The notes: generated by a model not told the origin, from the letters alone. Counted from the stretch's first letter, positions 1 to 10,000 are shown. The stretch: DNA of 51,508 nucleotides from Chitinophagaceae bacterium (GCA_947447005.1 CANFHO010000005.1:1-51508), one strand, 5' to 3'. Numbers and translations: made by a program.

Positions 1-1137
1 AGTCATCTGTCTGCTAAAGAAAGATTGGTTCTCAGCATCATTAAATACTCAGAAATTGTTAATGAAGATTTCGATACAAGTTCTTTTTTAAAAAAAAATA
101 ACCACCTTTTACTAATTCTATATTTGTATGAAAATGGTGTGGATGTGCTTGATTTGGTGATTAAACTTGTAGGAGAATGGAAAATACCTCCTGAGGATTT
201 AATGATCATTAAATCTGATTGGGAGTTTATCAAACGTAAAATCATGTCTGGAAAAGCACATGAGCTTTCAGAAGGTGACACTTTTTATCTAGGGGCATGC
301 ACTAAAGGTGGTAGGGGTGGTAATCCCAAAGCACAACCTTTCAGTGATATACTTGCCAAGCAAAGAGCATTTGCCTTAAAGCAAGGGTACTTAAATCACA
401 TAATTGGTAAATTAAGCCAATTGGATGGGGTTAGTTATGGGAAAATAATTGATAAGCAGGTATCAAAGTCAAATTTTGAAAGATTAGTAATTTCAAAATT
501 TGAAACATACTATAATAAAAGCACAGATGAAATAGAGAGCCAGCTTGGTATAAGTTTAAATAAAAAAGCAAAGAGTTACTATGCGTCACTATCAAAAAAA
601 ATACTTGGAGTTGATATTAATAATGAAATTGAGGAGTTTGCAAAAGCTGACATAATTTTAAAGACAATTCGATTAAAAGAAAATAATTTACCAAAAGAGG
701 ATATCTCATTTCCTACATTTAAGTATAGTGAGATTTTACAAGAAGAATGGGATGAATCTGGATTTAAAGAGATACTAGAACATAAATTCCTTTTTATTTT
801 TTTTAAAATCAAAGGAGATAAATTACTCCTAAAAAGGGTTAAATTCTGGAATATGCCATATGATGACCTTGATAAAGCAAAATTGGTTTGGGAAAAAACT
901 AAGCAATTAGTAAAAGAAGGAAATATAGTTGCTGAAGTAACGAATCAGGGTATTCGAAAAACAAATTTCCCAAATAAAAAGTTTAGTTCAATTGCTCACG
1001 TTAGACCACATGCTCAAAATGCAAATGACACATTCCAGCTGCCAATCATAGATAAAGTTACTGGAATGAATTCCTATACAAAACATTGTTTCTGGCTAAA
1101 TAGCAGTTACATTAAAGATGAGATTTATTTAAAGTAG
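1..1137 (+). CDS. Sau3AI/MutH-family type II restriction endonuclease, 5'-truncated by the window
   Basis: The frame is open from base 1 without a stop, so the true start lies upstream; the first possible in-window start, TTG at 25, is probably internal. The family cuts GATC sites and is built as a pseudo-dimer of two MutH-like folds. Seen here are the end of the first fold, with a LGACTKGG signature (about nt 286-312) and PFSDI plus AKQRAFALKQGY, and a complete second fold ending with HVRPHAQNANDT (about nt 1000-1035) and KHCFWLNSSYI. In the second fold the ExK triad position reads DIILKT: Ile replaces the catalytic Glu, as expected for the allosteric DNA-binding half of Sau3AI. The catalytic D-E-K of the first fold would lie before base 1. 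No methyltransferase is visible; it may be upstream. Assignment is from remembered family motifs. Confidence 0.82.
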   Translation, partial: SHLSAKERLVLSIIKYSEIVNEDFDTSSFLKKNNHLLLILYLYENGVDVLDLVIKLVGEWKIPPEDLMIIKSDWEFIKRKIMSGKAHELSEGDTFYLGACTKGGRGGNPKAQPFSDILAKQRAFALKQGYLNHIIGKLSQLDGVSYGKIIDKQVSKSNFERLVISKFETYYNKSTDEIESQLGISLNKKAKSYYASLSKKILGVDINNEIEEFAKADIILKTIRLKENNLPKEDISFPTFKYSEILQEEWDESGFKEILEHKFLFIFFKIKGDKLLLKRVKFWNMPYDDLDKAKLVWEKTKQLVKEGNIVAEVTNQGIRKTNFPNKKFSSIAHVRPHAQNANDTFQLPIIDKVTGMNSYTKHCFWLNSSYIKDEIYLK

Positions 1138-1292
1138 TATTCTTTTTCTTCCTTGCTCTGAATAACTATTAAAAGACAAAATGGACTAAATTAGTATGCT
1201 AAACAGTATTTTGGGTCAGGTTTGGGTATCTACGCTCTTAGAAATAACTGAAAACACACTTAATCTATTGTTTATCAATGGTTAATATTGAT

Positions 1293-1349
1293 GCTCGCAC
1301 CTGGTTTGGGACCAGGGGATCGCAGGTTCGAATCCTGTCTTCCCGACCA
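1293..1349 (+). pseudogene. tRNA-Pro(TGG) 3' fragment, probable attachment-site copy
   Basis: The sequence gives an anticodon arm CCTGG-TTTGGGA-CCAGG with anticodon TGG (Pro), a 5-nt variable loop, a T-arm GCAGG-TTCGAAT-CCTGT, a 3' acceptor strand CTTCCCG and an encoded ACCA tail. The matching 5' acceptor strand (CGGGAAG) and D-arm are absent upstream. It cannot fold as a complete tRNA, so it is read as the chromosomal 3' remnant left beside an integrated element. An intact copy should exist on the far side of the element. Confidence 0.8.
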
Positions 1350-1359
1350 ACAAAAAAAT

Positions 1360-1387
1360 AAGCCTTGGTGAAAGCCAGGGCTTTTTT
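1360..1387 (+). terminator. Rho-independent terminator behind the tRNA-Pro fragment
   Basis: AAGCCTTGG and CCAGGGCTT form a 9-bp stem (one G-U pair) with a short loop, followed by six T. It sits 11 bp after the tRNA CCA and is probably the original tRNA terminator. Confidence 0.8.
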
Positions 1388-1587
1388 ATGAATTCTCTCT
1401 TTTTAAGATGCGCACTTACAAGTAAGTACATAAAAGAACCACAGAAGGCAATGACTTCATGGCTGATATTTTTAAGCTCCCCCAAAGCATAGCTAGAGCA
1501 AATCCTAGATTCCCGGCAATAGTTTGCTAAGAAATTGGTTCGCTTTTATGTCAAACCATTCATCAAAAGATATTTTGTAGGAATAAT

Positions 1588-1863
1588 TTATTTGGAAATA
1601 ATCTTTCCAATTTTGATGTGCAATAAATCTCCTCTTTTGTTGAAACCTTCATATTTAGTTATCATCCTTCTAGCATCAGTATTGTATCCATTGATGAATT
1701 CAATTAACTCATAATGCCTTTTTTTTCCTTCCTTGTCGTATAGTCTACTTATCCAAAAGGGAGTATACTCCCTGTATTCAATTATCTTCTTTTTAGAAGC
1801 GATGTCATCAAATGGTTCTCCTTTAATGACAATCTTTAGTGTTGGCTTTGTTGATTTTTTCAT
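1588..1863 (-). CDS. Small ASCH/PUA-fold-like protein
   Basis: The 91-residue protein contains the pattern KKKIIEYREYTPFW around residues 24-37, which resembles small ASCH-domain proteins (PUA-like fold, presumed RNA or modified-base binding) often carried by phages and islands. It starts with LKIVIKGEPFDDIASKKK, also typical of such proteins. There is no signal peptide or membrane segment. It lies alone between the tRNA fragment and the divergent cytochrome c peroxidase gene, so it may be island debris or a chromosomal gene. The role is unknown; the fold call rests on the motif only. Confidence 0.6.
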   Translation of the reverse strand: MKKSTKPTLKIVIKGEPFDDIASKKKIIEYREYTPFWISRLYDKEGKKRHYELIEFINGYNTDARRMITKYEGFNKRGDLLHIKIGKIISK

Positions 1864-2066
1864 TCAGTTAGTTTTTTAAATGGTGCTAGTAAATCAAAAC
1901 AATATCCAACATAATGATGAAAAAAAGAAATTAATGATTGGTTAGAGACTATGTTGTAATCTTTTGAAAATTTCAAGATTTTGTATAGAAATGTTAAAAC
2001 AGCATGATTGATTTTTTTGTATTAAACTGTTTTCTTCATTTCTGGTCCTAAACAAAATCCTACTTT

Positions 2067-3287
2067 ATGACGAAGTTTTTTGTTGTGTTTTACGTTTCCC
2101 TTTTCTTAATGATGATTGGCTGTTCCAAAAATGATGTGACTGTTGTTCCAACTTCAACAAATACCGGAACAAACACCATGCCTGTTTCAAGCTTGTACGC
2201 TGCAATCAAAGCAACATTTGGAACTGAAATTGACCCTCTTAATCTTGCCAATTATGCAAACCAAGGCAAGCCATCATATATCACAAAAGATAATACTGGA
2301 AACAACCCCATCACCAATGCAAAGGCAACTTTGGGACGGGTTTTATTTTATGACAAGAATCTGAGTATAGATAATTCTGTTTCATGTGCAAGTTGCCATA
2401 AACAGGAGTTTGCTTTTTCAGATACTGCTCTGGTGAGCAATGGTGTATTGGGCGGACAAACAGCCAGGCATTCCATTCGTTTGATCAATGCACGTTTTGG
2501 AGAAGAATCTAAATTCTTCTGGGATGAGCGAGCACTTACATTGGAAAGTCAAACAACACAACCTATGGTGAGCCATGTTGAGATGGGCTTCAGTGGACAA
2601 GCTGGTAGAGGAGATATCAATACATTGTTGTCAAAATTGCAAGGCATCAATTATTATAATGAACTTTTCAAATTTGTATATGGAGATGTTACAGTAACTG
2701 AGACAAGATTGCAGGAATGTCTTGCACAATTTGTAAGGAGCATACAATCGTTTGACAGTAAATATGATGCAGGAAGAGCTACTGCACAAAATGAATCAGT
2801 TGATTTTAGCAATTTTACTGCACAAGAAAATCTGGGCAAATCCTTGTTCATGACCTTGCCAACATTCGATGCAAACAGCAGCAGAATCAGTGGAGGACTT
2901 GGCTGCAATAAATGTCATCGTGCTCCTGAATTTGACATCGATCCCACTACAAAAAACAATGGTGTAATTGCTTTAGCTGTTGGAACAGGACAAGATATCA
3001 CTGTAACGCGTGCACCATCGTTGCGTGATATTTTAAATGCAAGTGGTGTATTGAATGGAAGGTTGATGCATTCGGGAGGAATCAGGGATATTGCCACTGC
3101 AGTTTCACATTATGGTGGATTTATCAACGATAATCCAAACTTAGATCCTCGTTTAAAACCCAATGGTAAAAATATTCAGCGTTTGAATCTTCAACAAACT
3201 GAAATAGCCGCAGTTACTGCATTTATGAAAACACTTACAGGTGTAAATGTGTATACAGACAAACGTTGGTCATCTCCTTTTAAGTAA
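2067..3287 (+). CDS. Di-heme cytochrome c peroxidase (CcpA/MauG family) lipoprotein
   Basis: The 406-residue protein has a lipoprotein signal ending in LMMIGC (Cys19), so it is probably a membrane-anchored periplasmic protein. Two c-type heme sites, CASCH (107-111) and CNKCH (280-284), are placed as in bacterial di-heme peroxidases, which reduce H2O2 with electrons from a c-type cytochrome; MauG-like members instead oxidise other substrates. The region around residues 120-175 (FAFSDT, NARF, FFWDERALTLESQ, PMVSHVEMG) and RAPSLRDI with LMHSGGI in the second half are family signatures. The start is the ATG directly before the signal peptide. The gene stands alone; the real substrate is not evident. 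Confidence 0.88.
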   Translation: MTKFFVVFYVSLFLMMIGCSKNDVTVVPTSTNTGTNTMPVSSLYAAIKATFGTEIDPLNLANYANQGKPSYITKDNTGNNPITNAKATLGRVLFYDKNLSIDNSVSCASCHKQEFAFSDTALVSNGVLGGQTARHSIRLINARFGEESKFFWDERALTLESQTTQPMVSHVEMGFSGQAGRGDINTLLSKLQGINYYNELFKFVYGDVTVTETRLQECLAQFVRSIQSFDSKYDAGRATAQNESVDFSNFTAQENLGKSLFMTLPTFDANSSRISGGLGCNKCHRAPEFDIDPTTKNNGVIALAVGTGQDITVTRAPSLRDILNASGVLNGRLMHSGGIRDIATAVSHYGGFINDNPNLDPRLKPNGKNIQRLNLQQTEIAAVTAFMKTLTGVNVYTDKRWSSPFK

Positions 3288-3348
3288 ATAGAAATCTGAA
3301 ATTTTCAAGGAAAGTTTTTAAAAGAAGAGATTCAATATGAAATTATAG

Positions 3349-4056
3349 CTATTTAATCAACCCATTTGGATTGGGAATGAAATTCAGAAACTTGTGGAAG
3401 TTTTTCTGATAATGTTTCTTATCGAGTTTGAAATAGAATGCTCCCTTTTTGGAACCTGTTTTGTCTTTCTCCTTTAATTTCAGCAATAGTCCCGTAGACA
3501 TGATTTTTCTGTTGAAATTTCGTTTGTCGAAGCTGGTATCGTAAACCGATTCAAACAGATTCAAGAGCACAGGCAAGGTGAATTTGGCGGGGAGTAATTC
3601 AAACAGAATGGGGTGAATGGCTGCTTTGTATTTCAGTTTTTCCTTAGCCATGGCAACCATCTTCTTATGATCGAAAATCAGATTGGGTACTTTATTCAAG
3701 GGTACCCATTCTGCATTATATTCGTCGTTTATTTGCTTTTCGTATTGATTTTTGTCGATCAAAGCAAAATAGGCTATTGACATGGTTCTTTCTATGGGGT
3801 CGCGTAAAGGCTCGGAGAATGTGTATAGTTGTTCCAAGTAAACACCATCCAGTCCGGTTAGTTTTTTCAATATTTTTACTGCTGCTTCGTCAGCACTTTC
3901 TTCCTGTTCAACAAACCCCCCCATCAGGCTCCATTTGTTACGTTCAGGTTCAAATCCTCTCTTTATCAATAACAGATTCATCGTTTGGCCATCAAAACCA
4001 AAAACGATGCAGTCAACTGCCACAAGAATCCGGGTCTGCTTTTGATATTTCGTCAT
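3349..4056 (-). CDS. Nudix-fold transcriptional regulator (NrtR/AraR-like) with degenerate Nudix box
   Basis: An N-terminal Nudix fold (about 8-140) is followed by a winged-helix-like C-terminus (about 150-225), the layout of NrtR and of AraR-type sugar regulators in Bacteroidota. The Nudix box starts at Gly47 and keeps Glu53 and Gly68, but the catalytic REUxEE stretch reads KILKKL (61-66). Both Glu of the EE pair and the Arg-Glu are gone, so hydrolase activity is unlikely and the domain probably senses a ligand. It is transcribed away from the M28 peptidase gene across a 106-bp divergent region. Its operator and effector cannot be told from sequence. Confidence 0.82.
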   Translation of the reverse strand: MTKYQKQTRILVAVDCIVFGFDGQTMNLLLIKRGFEPERNKWSLMGGFVEQEESADEAAVKILKKLTGLDGVYLEQLYTFSEPLRDPIERTMSIAYFALIDKNQYEKQINDEYNAEWVPLNKVPNLIFDHKKMVAMAKEKLKYKAAIHPILFELLPAKFTLPVLLNLFESVYDTSFDKRNFNRKIMSTGLLLKLKEKDKTGSKKGAFYFKLDKKHYQKNFHKFLNFIPNPNGLIK

Positions 4057-4118
4057 TTTCCTGAACTTCAGCCATAAAAGTAGGCTTTTTATCGTTTTGT
4101 CATCTAAAAATTGAGAAG

Positions 4119-4140
4119 CCCGTTTAACGGGATTTTTTTT
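4119..4140 (+). terminator. Terminator-like hairpin in the leader of the M28 peptidase gene
   Basis: CCCGT-TTA-ACGGG followed by A and eight T has the form of a rho-independent terminator. It lies only 22 bp upstream of the peptidase ATG, in a divergent intergenic region where no upstream plus-strand gene needs a terminator. It may be an attenuator, or a relic. Confidence 0.5.
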
Positions 4141-4162
4141 ATATTCATAAAAATTTCAACAG

Positions 4163-5752
4163 ATGAAAAAACTTGCATCAGCCTCACTATTAGGTTTGTT
4201 CATGTTGCCTTTGGTAATCTTCGCGCAGCAGGAAAAAATTGACCTCGACATGATGAAGAAGATTAGAGAAGAGGGATTGCAGCGATCCAAAGTGATGGAT
4301 ATCGTTTTGCACCTAACAGATTTGAATGGCAATCGTTTGGCCAATTCACCAGGGTATACCCGTGCTGCTAATTATGCAAAGCAAACATTGTCCGATTGGG
4401 GAGTTCAAAATGCAACCCTTGATCCATGGGGAGAGTTTGGAAAAGGATGGCAGTTGGAAAAGGCATATTTTGCAATGACTGCACCTTATTACAAACCAAT
4501 ATTGGCATATCCAAAAACATGGTGTTCTGGTACAAAAGGATTGAAGCATGCAGAAATTTTGGTGGTAGATGTAAAAGATACAGCAACCGTTCTGTCGTAT
4601 AAAGGACAGTTGAAAGGAAAAGTGATTCTACCGGATATGTCTTATATATACAAACAAAGTTTCAAGCCAGATGCAACCAGGTATACAGATGAAGAATTGT
4701 TGAAAATGGCTGAAGCACAGGGTGCTCCTGGTGGAGGACAGCGTCAGGTACGTGATACAGCACAAATGAGACGTTTCAGAGAACAAATGCAACGTGGTGG
4801 CATGGGCGGATCTCAAAGGGCTTTGGCGATTTTGAAAGAAATGGCAAAAGCAGAAGGTGCGGTTGCATTGTTGAGCTCATCTGTTAAAAACCATGATGGT
4901 ACTGTATTTGCACAAGGTGGAGGAGCATATAAAGGAACTGATCCTGAAAACTTCCTGGATATGGCCATTGGTGTGGAAGATTACAATACCATGCTTCGCA
5001 TTGCGAAATCCGGAACTGTTGTAAAAACAGATGCAGATGTTAAAACAAGTTTTTATGCAGATGATCTTCAAGGATACAATGTGATTGCAGAAATACCTGG
5101 TACAGATCCAGTTTTAAAAGATGAGATTGTTATGATTGGTGCACATCTCGATTCATGGCAGACCGGAACAGGCGCAACAGACAATGCGGCAGGATCTGCT
5201 GTGATGATGGAGGCCATGCGTATCATCAAGGCATTGGGAATACAACCCAAGAGAACCATCAGAATTGGTTTGTGGAGTGCGGAAGAAGAAGGTTTATTGG
5301 GTTCCAGAGGGTATGTAGCTAAAACATTTGGTGGCGCATCTGGTGGATTTGGATCAACTACTTCAACACCTAAGACCCCAGCACATGATAAGTTTTCTGC
5401 GTACTATAATATTGATAATGGAACAGGTAAGATCCGTGGAATTTACTTGCAAGGAAATGAAGCTTGTAGAAGCATCTTCCAGCAGTGGTTTGAGCCATTC
5501 AAGGATCTTGGAGCGTCAACAGTAACCATCAGCAATACAGGTGGTACAGACCATCAATCTTTTGATGGCGCAGGACTTCCAGGGTTCCAATTCATCCAGG
5601 AAGGAATGGAATATGATACACGCACACACCATAGCAATATGGATGTATATGATCATTTGTCTGAAGATGATTTGAAGCAGATTGCAACCATTGTGGCCGC
5701 ATTTGTATATAATACTGCGCAAAGAGATCAGAAGATTCCGAGGAAGAATTAA
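4163..5752 (+). CDS. Exported M28-family zinc aminopeptidase with PA-domain region
   Basis: The 529-residue protein has a Sec signal peptide (1-21, ending IFAQ). Its C-terminal half is an M28 di-zinc peptidase: HLDSW (His328, Asp330), ATDNAAGS (Asp340, bridging), AEEEGLLGS (Glu374 base, Glu375 ligand), NIDNGTG (Asp418) and GGTDHQSF (His464). All expected zinc ligands are present. The segment of about 110-310 corresponds to the protease-associated insertion and carries a low-complexity Gly/Gln/Arg-rich stretch (about 190-220). It probably trims N-terminal residues from peptides in the periplasm or outside the cell. It leads a run of same-strand exported hydrolases. Confidence 0.9.
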   Translation: MKKLASASLLGLFMLPLVIFAQQEKIDLDMMKKIREEGLQRSKVMDIVLHLTDLNGNRLANSPGYTRAANYAKQTLSDWGVQNATLDPWGEFGKGWQLEKAYFAMTAPYYKPILAYPKTWCSGTKGLKHAEILVVDVKDTATVLSYKGQLKGKVILPDMSYIYKQSFKPDATRYTDEELLKMAEAQGAPGGGQRQVRDTAQMRRFREQMQRGGMGGSQRALAILKEMAKAEGAVALLSSSVKNHDGTVFAQGGGAYKGTDPENFLDMAIGVEDYNTMLRIAKSGTVVKTDADVKTSFYADDLQGYNVIAEIPGTDPVLKDEIVMIGAHLDSWQTGTGATDNAAGSAVMMEAMRIIKALGIQPKRTIRIGLWSAEEEGLLGSRGYVAKTFGGASGGFGSTTSTPKTPAHDKFSAYYNIDNGTGKIRGIYLQGNEACRSIFQQWFEPFKDLGASTVTISNTGGTDHQSFDGAGLPGFQFIQEGMEYDTRTHHSNMDVYDHLSEDDLKQIATIVAAFVYNTAQRDQKIPRKN

Positions 5753-5755
5753 TTT

Positions 5756-5910
5756 GGAGAAACGGGGAAACGGAGAAACGGAGAAACGGAACTTTTCTGT
5801 TGAAGGCAGGAAAAGAATAAGGCACGAGGCACAAGTGAAGTAAAATGAAATAATTTGGGATTGGTCTCCATCCATCTTTCAATTGTTTCATATAACTTGT
5901 GCCTCGTGTC
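5756..5910. repeat. Octad array plus heptad inverted repeat between M28 and PIP genes
   Basis: Four direct 8-bp units (GGAGAAAC, GGGGAAAC, GGAGAAAC, GGAGAAAC; 5756-5787) begin 3 bp after the M28 stop codon. They are followed by an inverted repeat: GGCACGAGGCACAAG (5821-5835) pairs at 14 of 15 positions with 5896-5910, and the second arm runs into a T-rich tract. The structure could terminate transcription. It is the same type as the array at 37846-38040. Confidence 0.85.
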
Positions 5911-5932
5911 TTTTTTATTTAAAATATACATT

Positions 5933-6958
5933 ATGAATTTGAAAAATTACGTTGGCATCTTTGTTCTTATCTGTTTACTTGGTGCATGTAAAAATGAAAA
6001 TGGAAATTCTTTAACAACGCGTGATTATTTTGCATCGCAGGATTCTGGTGTACAATCTGGAAATGCAAAATTCATCGAAATCGAAAGTTTTGGAAAGAAG
6101 TTTAAAGTATGGACAAAACGTTTTGGAAACAATCCATCCATCAAAATTTTATTATTAAATGGTGGCCCTGGTGCAACACACGAATATTTTGAATGCTTTG
6201 AAAATTTTCTTCCCCAGGAAGGGATAGAGTTCATTTATTACGATCAATTGGGTTGTGGTAATTCAGATAATCCGAATGATACAGCGTATTGGGATCTGCC
6301 AAGGTTTGTGGAAGAAGTAGAACAGGTAAGGGTTGCATTGAAATTGGACCAAAGTAATTTTTATTTATTGGGACATTCATGGGGTGGGATTTTGGCCATG
6401 CAATATGCCTTGAAATATCAGCAACACATGAAAGGGTTGGTCATATCAAACATGATGTCAAGTTGTCCTGATTATGGAAAGTATGCTGATAATGTTTTAG
6501 CAAAACAATTTGAAAAGCCCGTATTGGACTCCATACGTGCAATGGAAGCCCGCAATGATTTCGGTAACCCACAATACATGGGTTTGCTTCAGCCTCATTA
6601 TTATGAAAAACATATTTTGCGTCTTCCATCTGCATCCTGGCCAGAGCCAGTTCAAAGGTCTTTTGCCAAAATGAATCAGTCCTTATACGTAACAATGCAA
6701 GGCCCAAGTGAATTTGGTGTTTCCGGAAGACTCACACAATGGGATGTAAAAGCGCAGTTGCCAAATATTACCATTCCAACTTTGGTGATAGGTGCTCAAA
6801 ACGATACCATGGATCCTGAACATATGAAATGGATGTCGACTCAAGTGAAAAATGGAACTTATTTATATTGTCCCAATGGAAGCCATATGGCAATGTATGA
6901 TGATCAGCAAGTGTATTTCACTGGCTTGATCAAATTTTTAAATGCAAGCAGTAAGTAA
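5933..6958 (+). CDS. Proline iminopeptidase-like alpha/beta hydrolase lipoprotein (S33)
   Basis: The start is placed at the ATG at 5933 because it opens a lipoprotein signal (ICLLGAC, Cys22); the frame is open further upstream only through repeat DNA. The 341-residue protein shows the S33 signatures: oxyanion motif [13 protein letters not shown], nucleophile GHSWGG (Ser149), an acid in [12 protein letters not shown] (probably Asp291) and GSH with His318. Such enzymes release N-terminal proline or other residues from peptides. The lipobox places this one in the cell envelope, unlike cytoplasmic family members. Together with the M28 enzyme upstream it suggests extracytoplasmic peptide use. Exact substrate unknown. 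Confidence 0.87.
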   Translation: MNLKNYVGIFVLICLLGACKNENGNSLTTRDYFASQDSGVQSGNAKFIEIESFGKKFKVWTKRFGNNPSIKILLLNGGPGATHEYFECFENFLPQEGIEFIYYDQLGCGNSDNPNDTAYWDLPRFVEEVEQVRVALKLDQSNFYLLGHSWGGILAMQYALKYQQHMKGLVISNMMSSCPDYGKYADNVLAKQFEKPVLDSIRAMEARNDFGNPQYMGLLQPHYYEKHILRLPSASWPEPVQRSFAKMNQSLYVTMQGPSEFGVSGRLTQWDVKAQLPNITIPTLVIGAQNDTMDPEHMKWMSTQVKNGTYLYCPNGSHMAMYDDQQVYFTGLIKFLNASSK

Positions 6959-7002
6959 GAATTCACACTGAACAATTAATTTTGAAGAATAAAATAGCAA
7001 GC

Positions 7003-10000
7003 ATGTTCAAAAAATCAAAAATCACTTTACCGGTTGTTTTATTGTTGGCCTTTTTTTCAACTGAAAAAACGCATGCTCAAAAAAAGCAATCAAAGCCGGC
7101 AATTGTAGCTGTTGAAAAACCAGCAGATCTGAACGAAACATTCAAGACACTTGTGTGGCGAAATGTAGGTCCAACAAGAGGTGGTAGATCTGTAACATCA
7201 TCAGGTGTAAAGGGAAATCCATTGACGTATTATATGGGCACTACGGGTGGTGGTGTTTGGAAAACAGAAGATGCAGGCTTGACCTGGAACAATATTTCTG
7301 ATGGATTTTTTAAAACCGGTTCAGTGGGTGCAGTTGCTGTATCAGAATCTGATCCAAATGTAATTTTTGTAGGCATGGGAGAACATGCCCCTCGTGGTGT
7401 GATGACATCATATGGTGATGGAGTTTATAAATCAACAGATGGGGGTGCTACCTGGAAGCATATGGGCTTGGATCTTACGCGACATATTTCCAACATTCGC
7501 ATACATCCATCAAACCCTGATGTGGTCTATGTTGCAGCGCAAGGAGCTTTACATGGAGCAACAACCGACAGAGGAATTTACAAGTCAGAAGACGGTGGTA
7601 AAACCTGGAAGAAAATTTTGTATGTAGATGAAAATACAGGTTGCGTGGATTTGAATATGGACATGAATAATCCACGGATATTGTATGCAGCGATGTGGGA
7701 TCACAGAAGATTGCCTTGGGCTGTTCAAAGTGGCGGAAAGGGTTGCGGATTGTACAAGAGTACAGATGGAGGGGAAACCTGGGAGAAGATCCAGAATGGC
7801 TTGCCAAAGGAGTTGGGCAAAATGGCAATCTCAGTTTCAAGGGCAAATTCAAATAAGGTATATGCATTGGTGGAAAGTGATACACAGAAAGAGCAAGGTG
7901 GATTGTTTGCATCTAATGATGGAGGCGGACATTGGACACGTGTGAGCAAGGATCACAGGGTGATTTCAAGAGCCTGGTATTATATTGAAGTATTTGCAGA
8001 CACCAAAGATGAAAATACAGTATATGTATTAGGTGCTGCAGGATTGAAATCTACTGATGGTGGTAAAACATGGAGCGATATCCGCGGCACACATGGTGAT
8101 TTCCATCAATTATGGATCAATCCGGATAATAACAAAAATGTTTTAATCTCTAATGATGGTGGTGCTTCCATTACATTCAATGGGGGTAAAAGTTGGTCGA
8201 CACAAAACAATCAGCCAACTGCTCAATTTTATCGCATCAATGTAGATGATGTTTTCCCTTATAGTATTTATGGTGGACAGCAAGACAATTCATCCGTCAA
8301 GATTGCAAGCAGAAATACATCTGGTGGTGGAATTACAGACAGGCAGTGGACATCTTCTGCAGGTGGTGAATCAGCCTTTCTTGCTTTCGATCCAAAGAAT
8401 CCTACATATGTAATGGGTGGAAGTTATCAAGGTACCATTGAGCTTTTGAATGCAGAAACAGGTGAAGGAGTTGGGGTGATGGTATATCCAGTACAGTATC
8501 AGGCAATGCAGCCCAAGGATATGCAATATCGTTTCAATTGGAACGCACCAATTACTTATTCAAAGCATGAGCCCAATGTATTTTATCATGCGGGAAACAG
8601 GTTGTTCAAGACAAAAGATATGGGAAGGTCATGGGAAGCCATCTCTCCAGATTTGACAACACATGATACAACTAAGATGGGCATCAGTGGATATCCTTAT
8701 ACGAACGAAGGTGCGGGTGGTGAGAACTATTGTACGATCACCTATGTGATGGAATCAGATAAGGAGAATGGAGTGATTTATACAGGAAGTGATGATGGAA
8801 TGGTGTATGTAACAAAAAATGGTGGCAAGGAATGGACGAACATATCACCAAAAGATTTAGGTGAAGCATTGATCAATGCCATTGAAGTTTCTCCTCATGA
8901 TCCAGCAACTGTATACATTGCAGCTACCAAGTATAAGTTCAATGATTTTACACCATTCATTTATAAGTCTGCTGACTATGGTAAAACATGGACCAAGATT
9001 GTGACTGGAATTCCTTATGGTGCAAATACACGCGTAGTAAGAGAAGACGATCAACGCAAAGGTTTGTTGTATGCAGGAACAGAAACAGGTTTATATGTTT
9101 CATATGATGCAGGTGCAAACTGGAGTAATCTTCAACTCAATCTACCTGTAACTCCTATTACCGATCTCAAATTGCATCATGGTAATTTAATAGCATCAAC
9201 CCAAGGACGTGCATTTTGGATTTTGGATGATGTGCAACCCATTCGCAATTATGATCAGACCAATAAATCTCTGGTAAAATTAATCCCCATGGGTGAAACA
9301 TACAGGGTATCAGGTTACAGTACGCTGGATAGAAATTTTAAACCTGCTGATGCGGATGATATAAAAACAACTTCTGCAAATCCTGCAACAGGTGCAGTAA
9401 TTTATTATGAGTTGGGTGATCAGGCGGATTCAATCAAGAAATTGACAATGGAGATCAAGGATGCAAATGGTAAAATCATGCGCTCGTTTAGCAACAAATC
9501 TATATCATTTCATACGAGCAATAATGCTTTCAGGAATGAGCCTATATTGCCAGTCAGAAAAGGACTGAATCGATTTGTGTGGGATATGCGCAGAATGGAT
9601 ATGCCAACTATAGATGATGTGTATATTGAAGGTAATTATTCAGGAGGAAGGTTATCTCCTGGAACATATACCATCACTTTGAAAGCGGATAGTGTTGAAC
9701 AGACCACATCTTTGGTTGTGAAAGCTGATCCAAGATTCAAGGCTACTACTCAAGATTATGCAGATCAGGATCAACTTTTGAGAAAAATTGAAGGTTCTGT
9801 TACAGATATACATGTGGCAGTTTCAAGGATGAGAAATCTTAAATCCCAATTGTCAACACTGATAACATTAATAGAGGATGATAAGTCGAAAGAGCCATTG
9901 GTGTCACTTTCAAAGAAAATCAATGAAAAGATTACAGCATGGGAAGAGGCATTGATACAGCCTAAAAGCCAGTCGTATGACGACGTAATCAACTTCGTAA

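Larger units (their letters stand above)
1..1349. mobile_element. Right end of a probable integrated element at tRNA-Pro
   Basis: The segment holds a restriction endonuclease gene and ends in a tRNA-Pro 3' fragment without a 5' half, the usual scar left when a site-specific integrase inserts at a tRNA 3' end. The left end, the integrase and the intact tRNA gene would lie upstream of the window. The region is visibly AT-richer than the following chromosome and has none of the heptad arrays common elsewhere in the window. No integrase is visible, so the element type (ICE, prophage or island) is unknown. Confidence 0.5.

Noticed and set aside
1293-1349. Functional tRNA-Pro gene
   Set aside because: The 5' acceptor strand and D-arm are missing; no upstream segment pairs with CTTCCCG.
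1282-1485. 67-codon minus-strand ORF over the tRNA-Pro fragment
   Set aside because: It contains GFEPAIPWSQ, the well-known false protein read antisense across tRNA-Pro; no independent coding signal.
6982-7002. TTG start for the BNR protein
   Set aside because: The ATG at 7003 gives an equally good signal peptide, and TTG starts are rarer; kept only as an alternative.
7475-7912. 145-codon minus-strand ORF inside the BNR gene
   Set aside because: It is antisense to clear BNR repeats and its residue content (Cys/His/Pro-rich) is that of a shadow frame.
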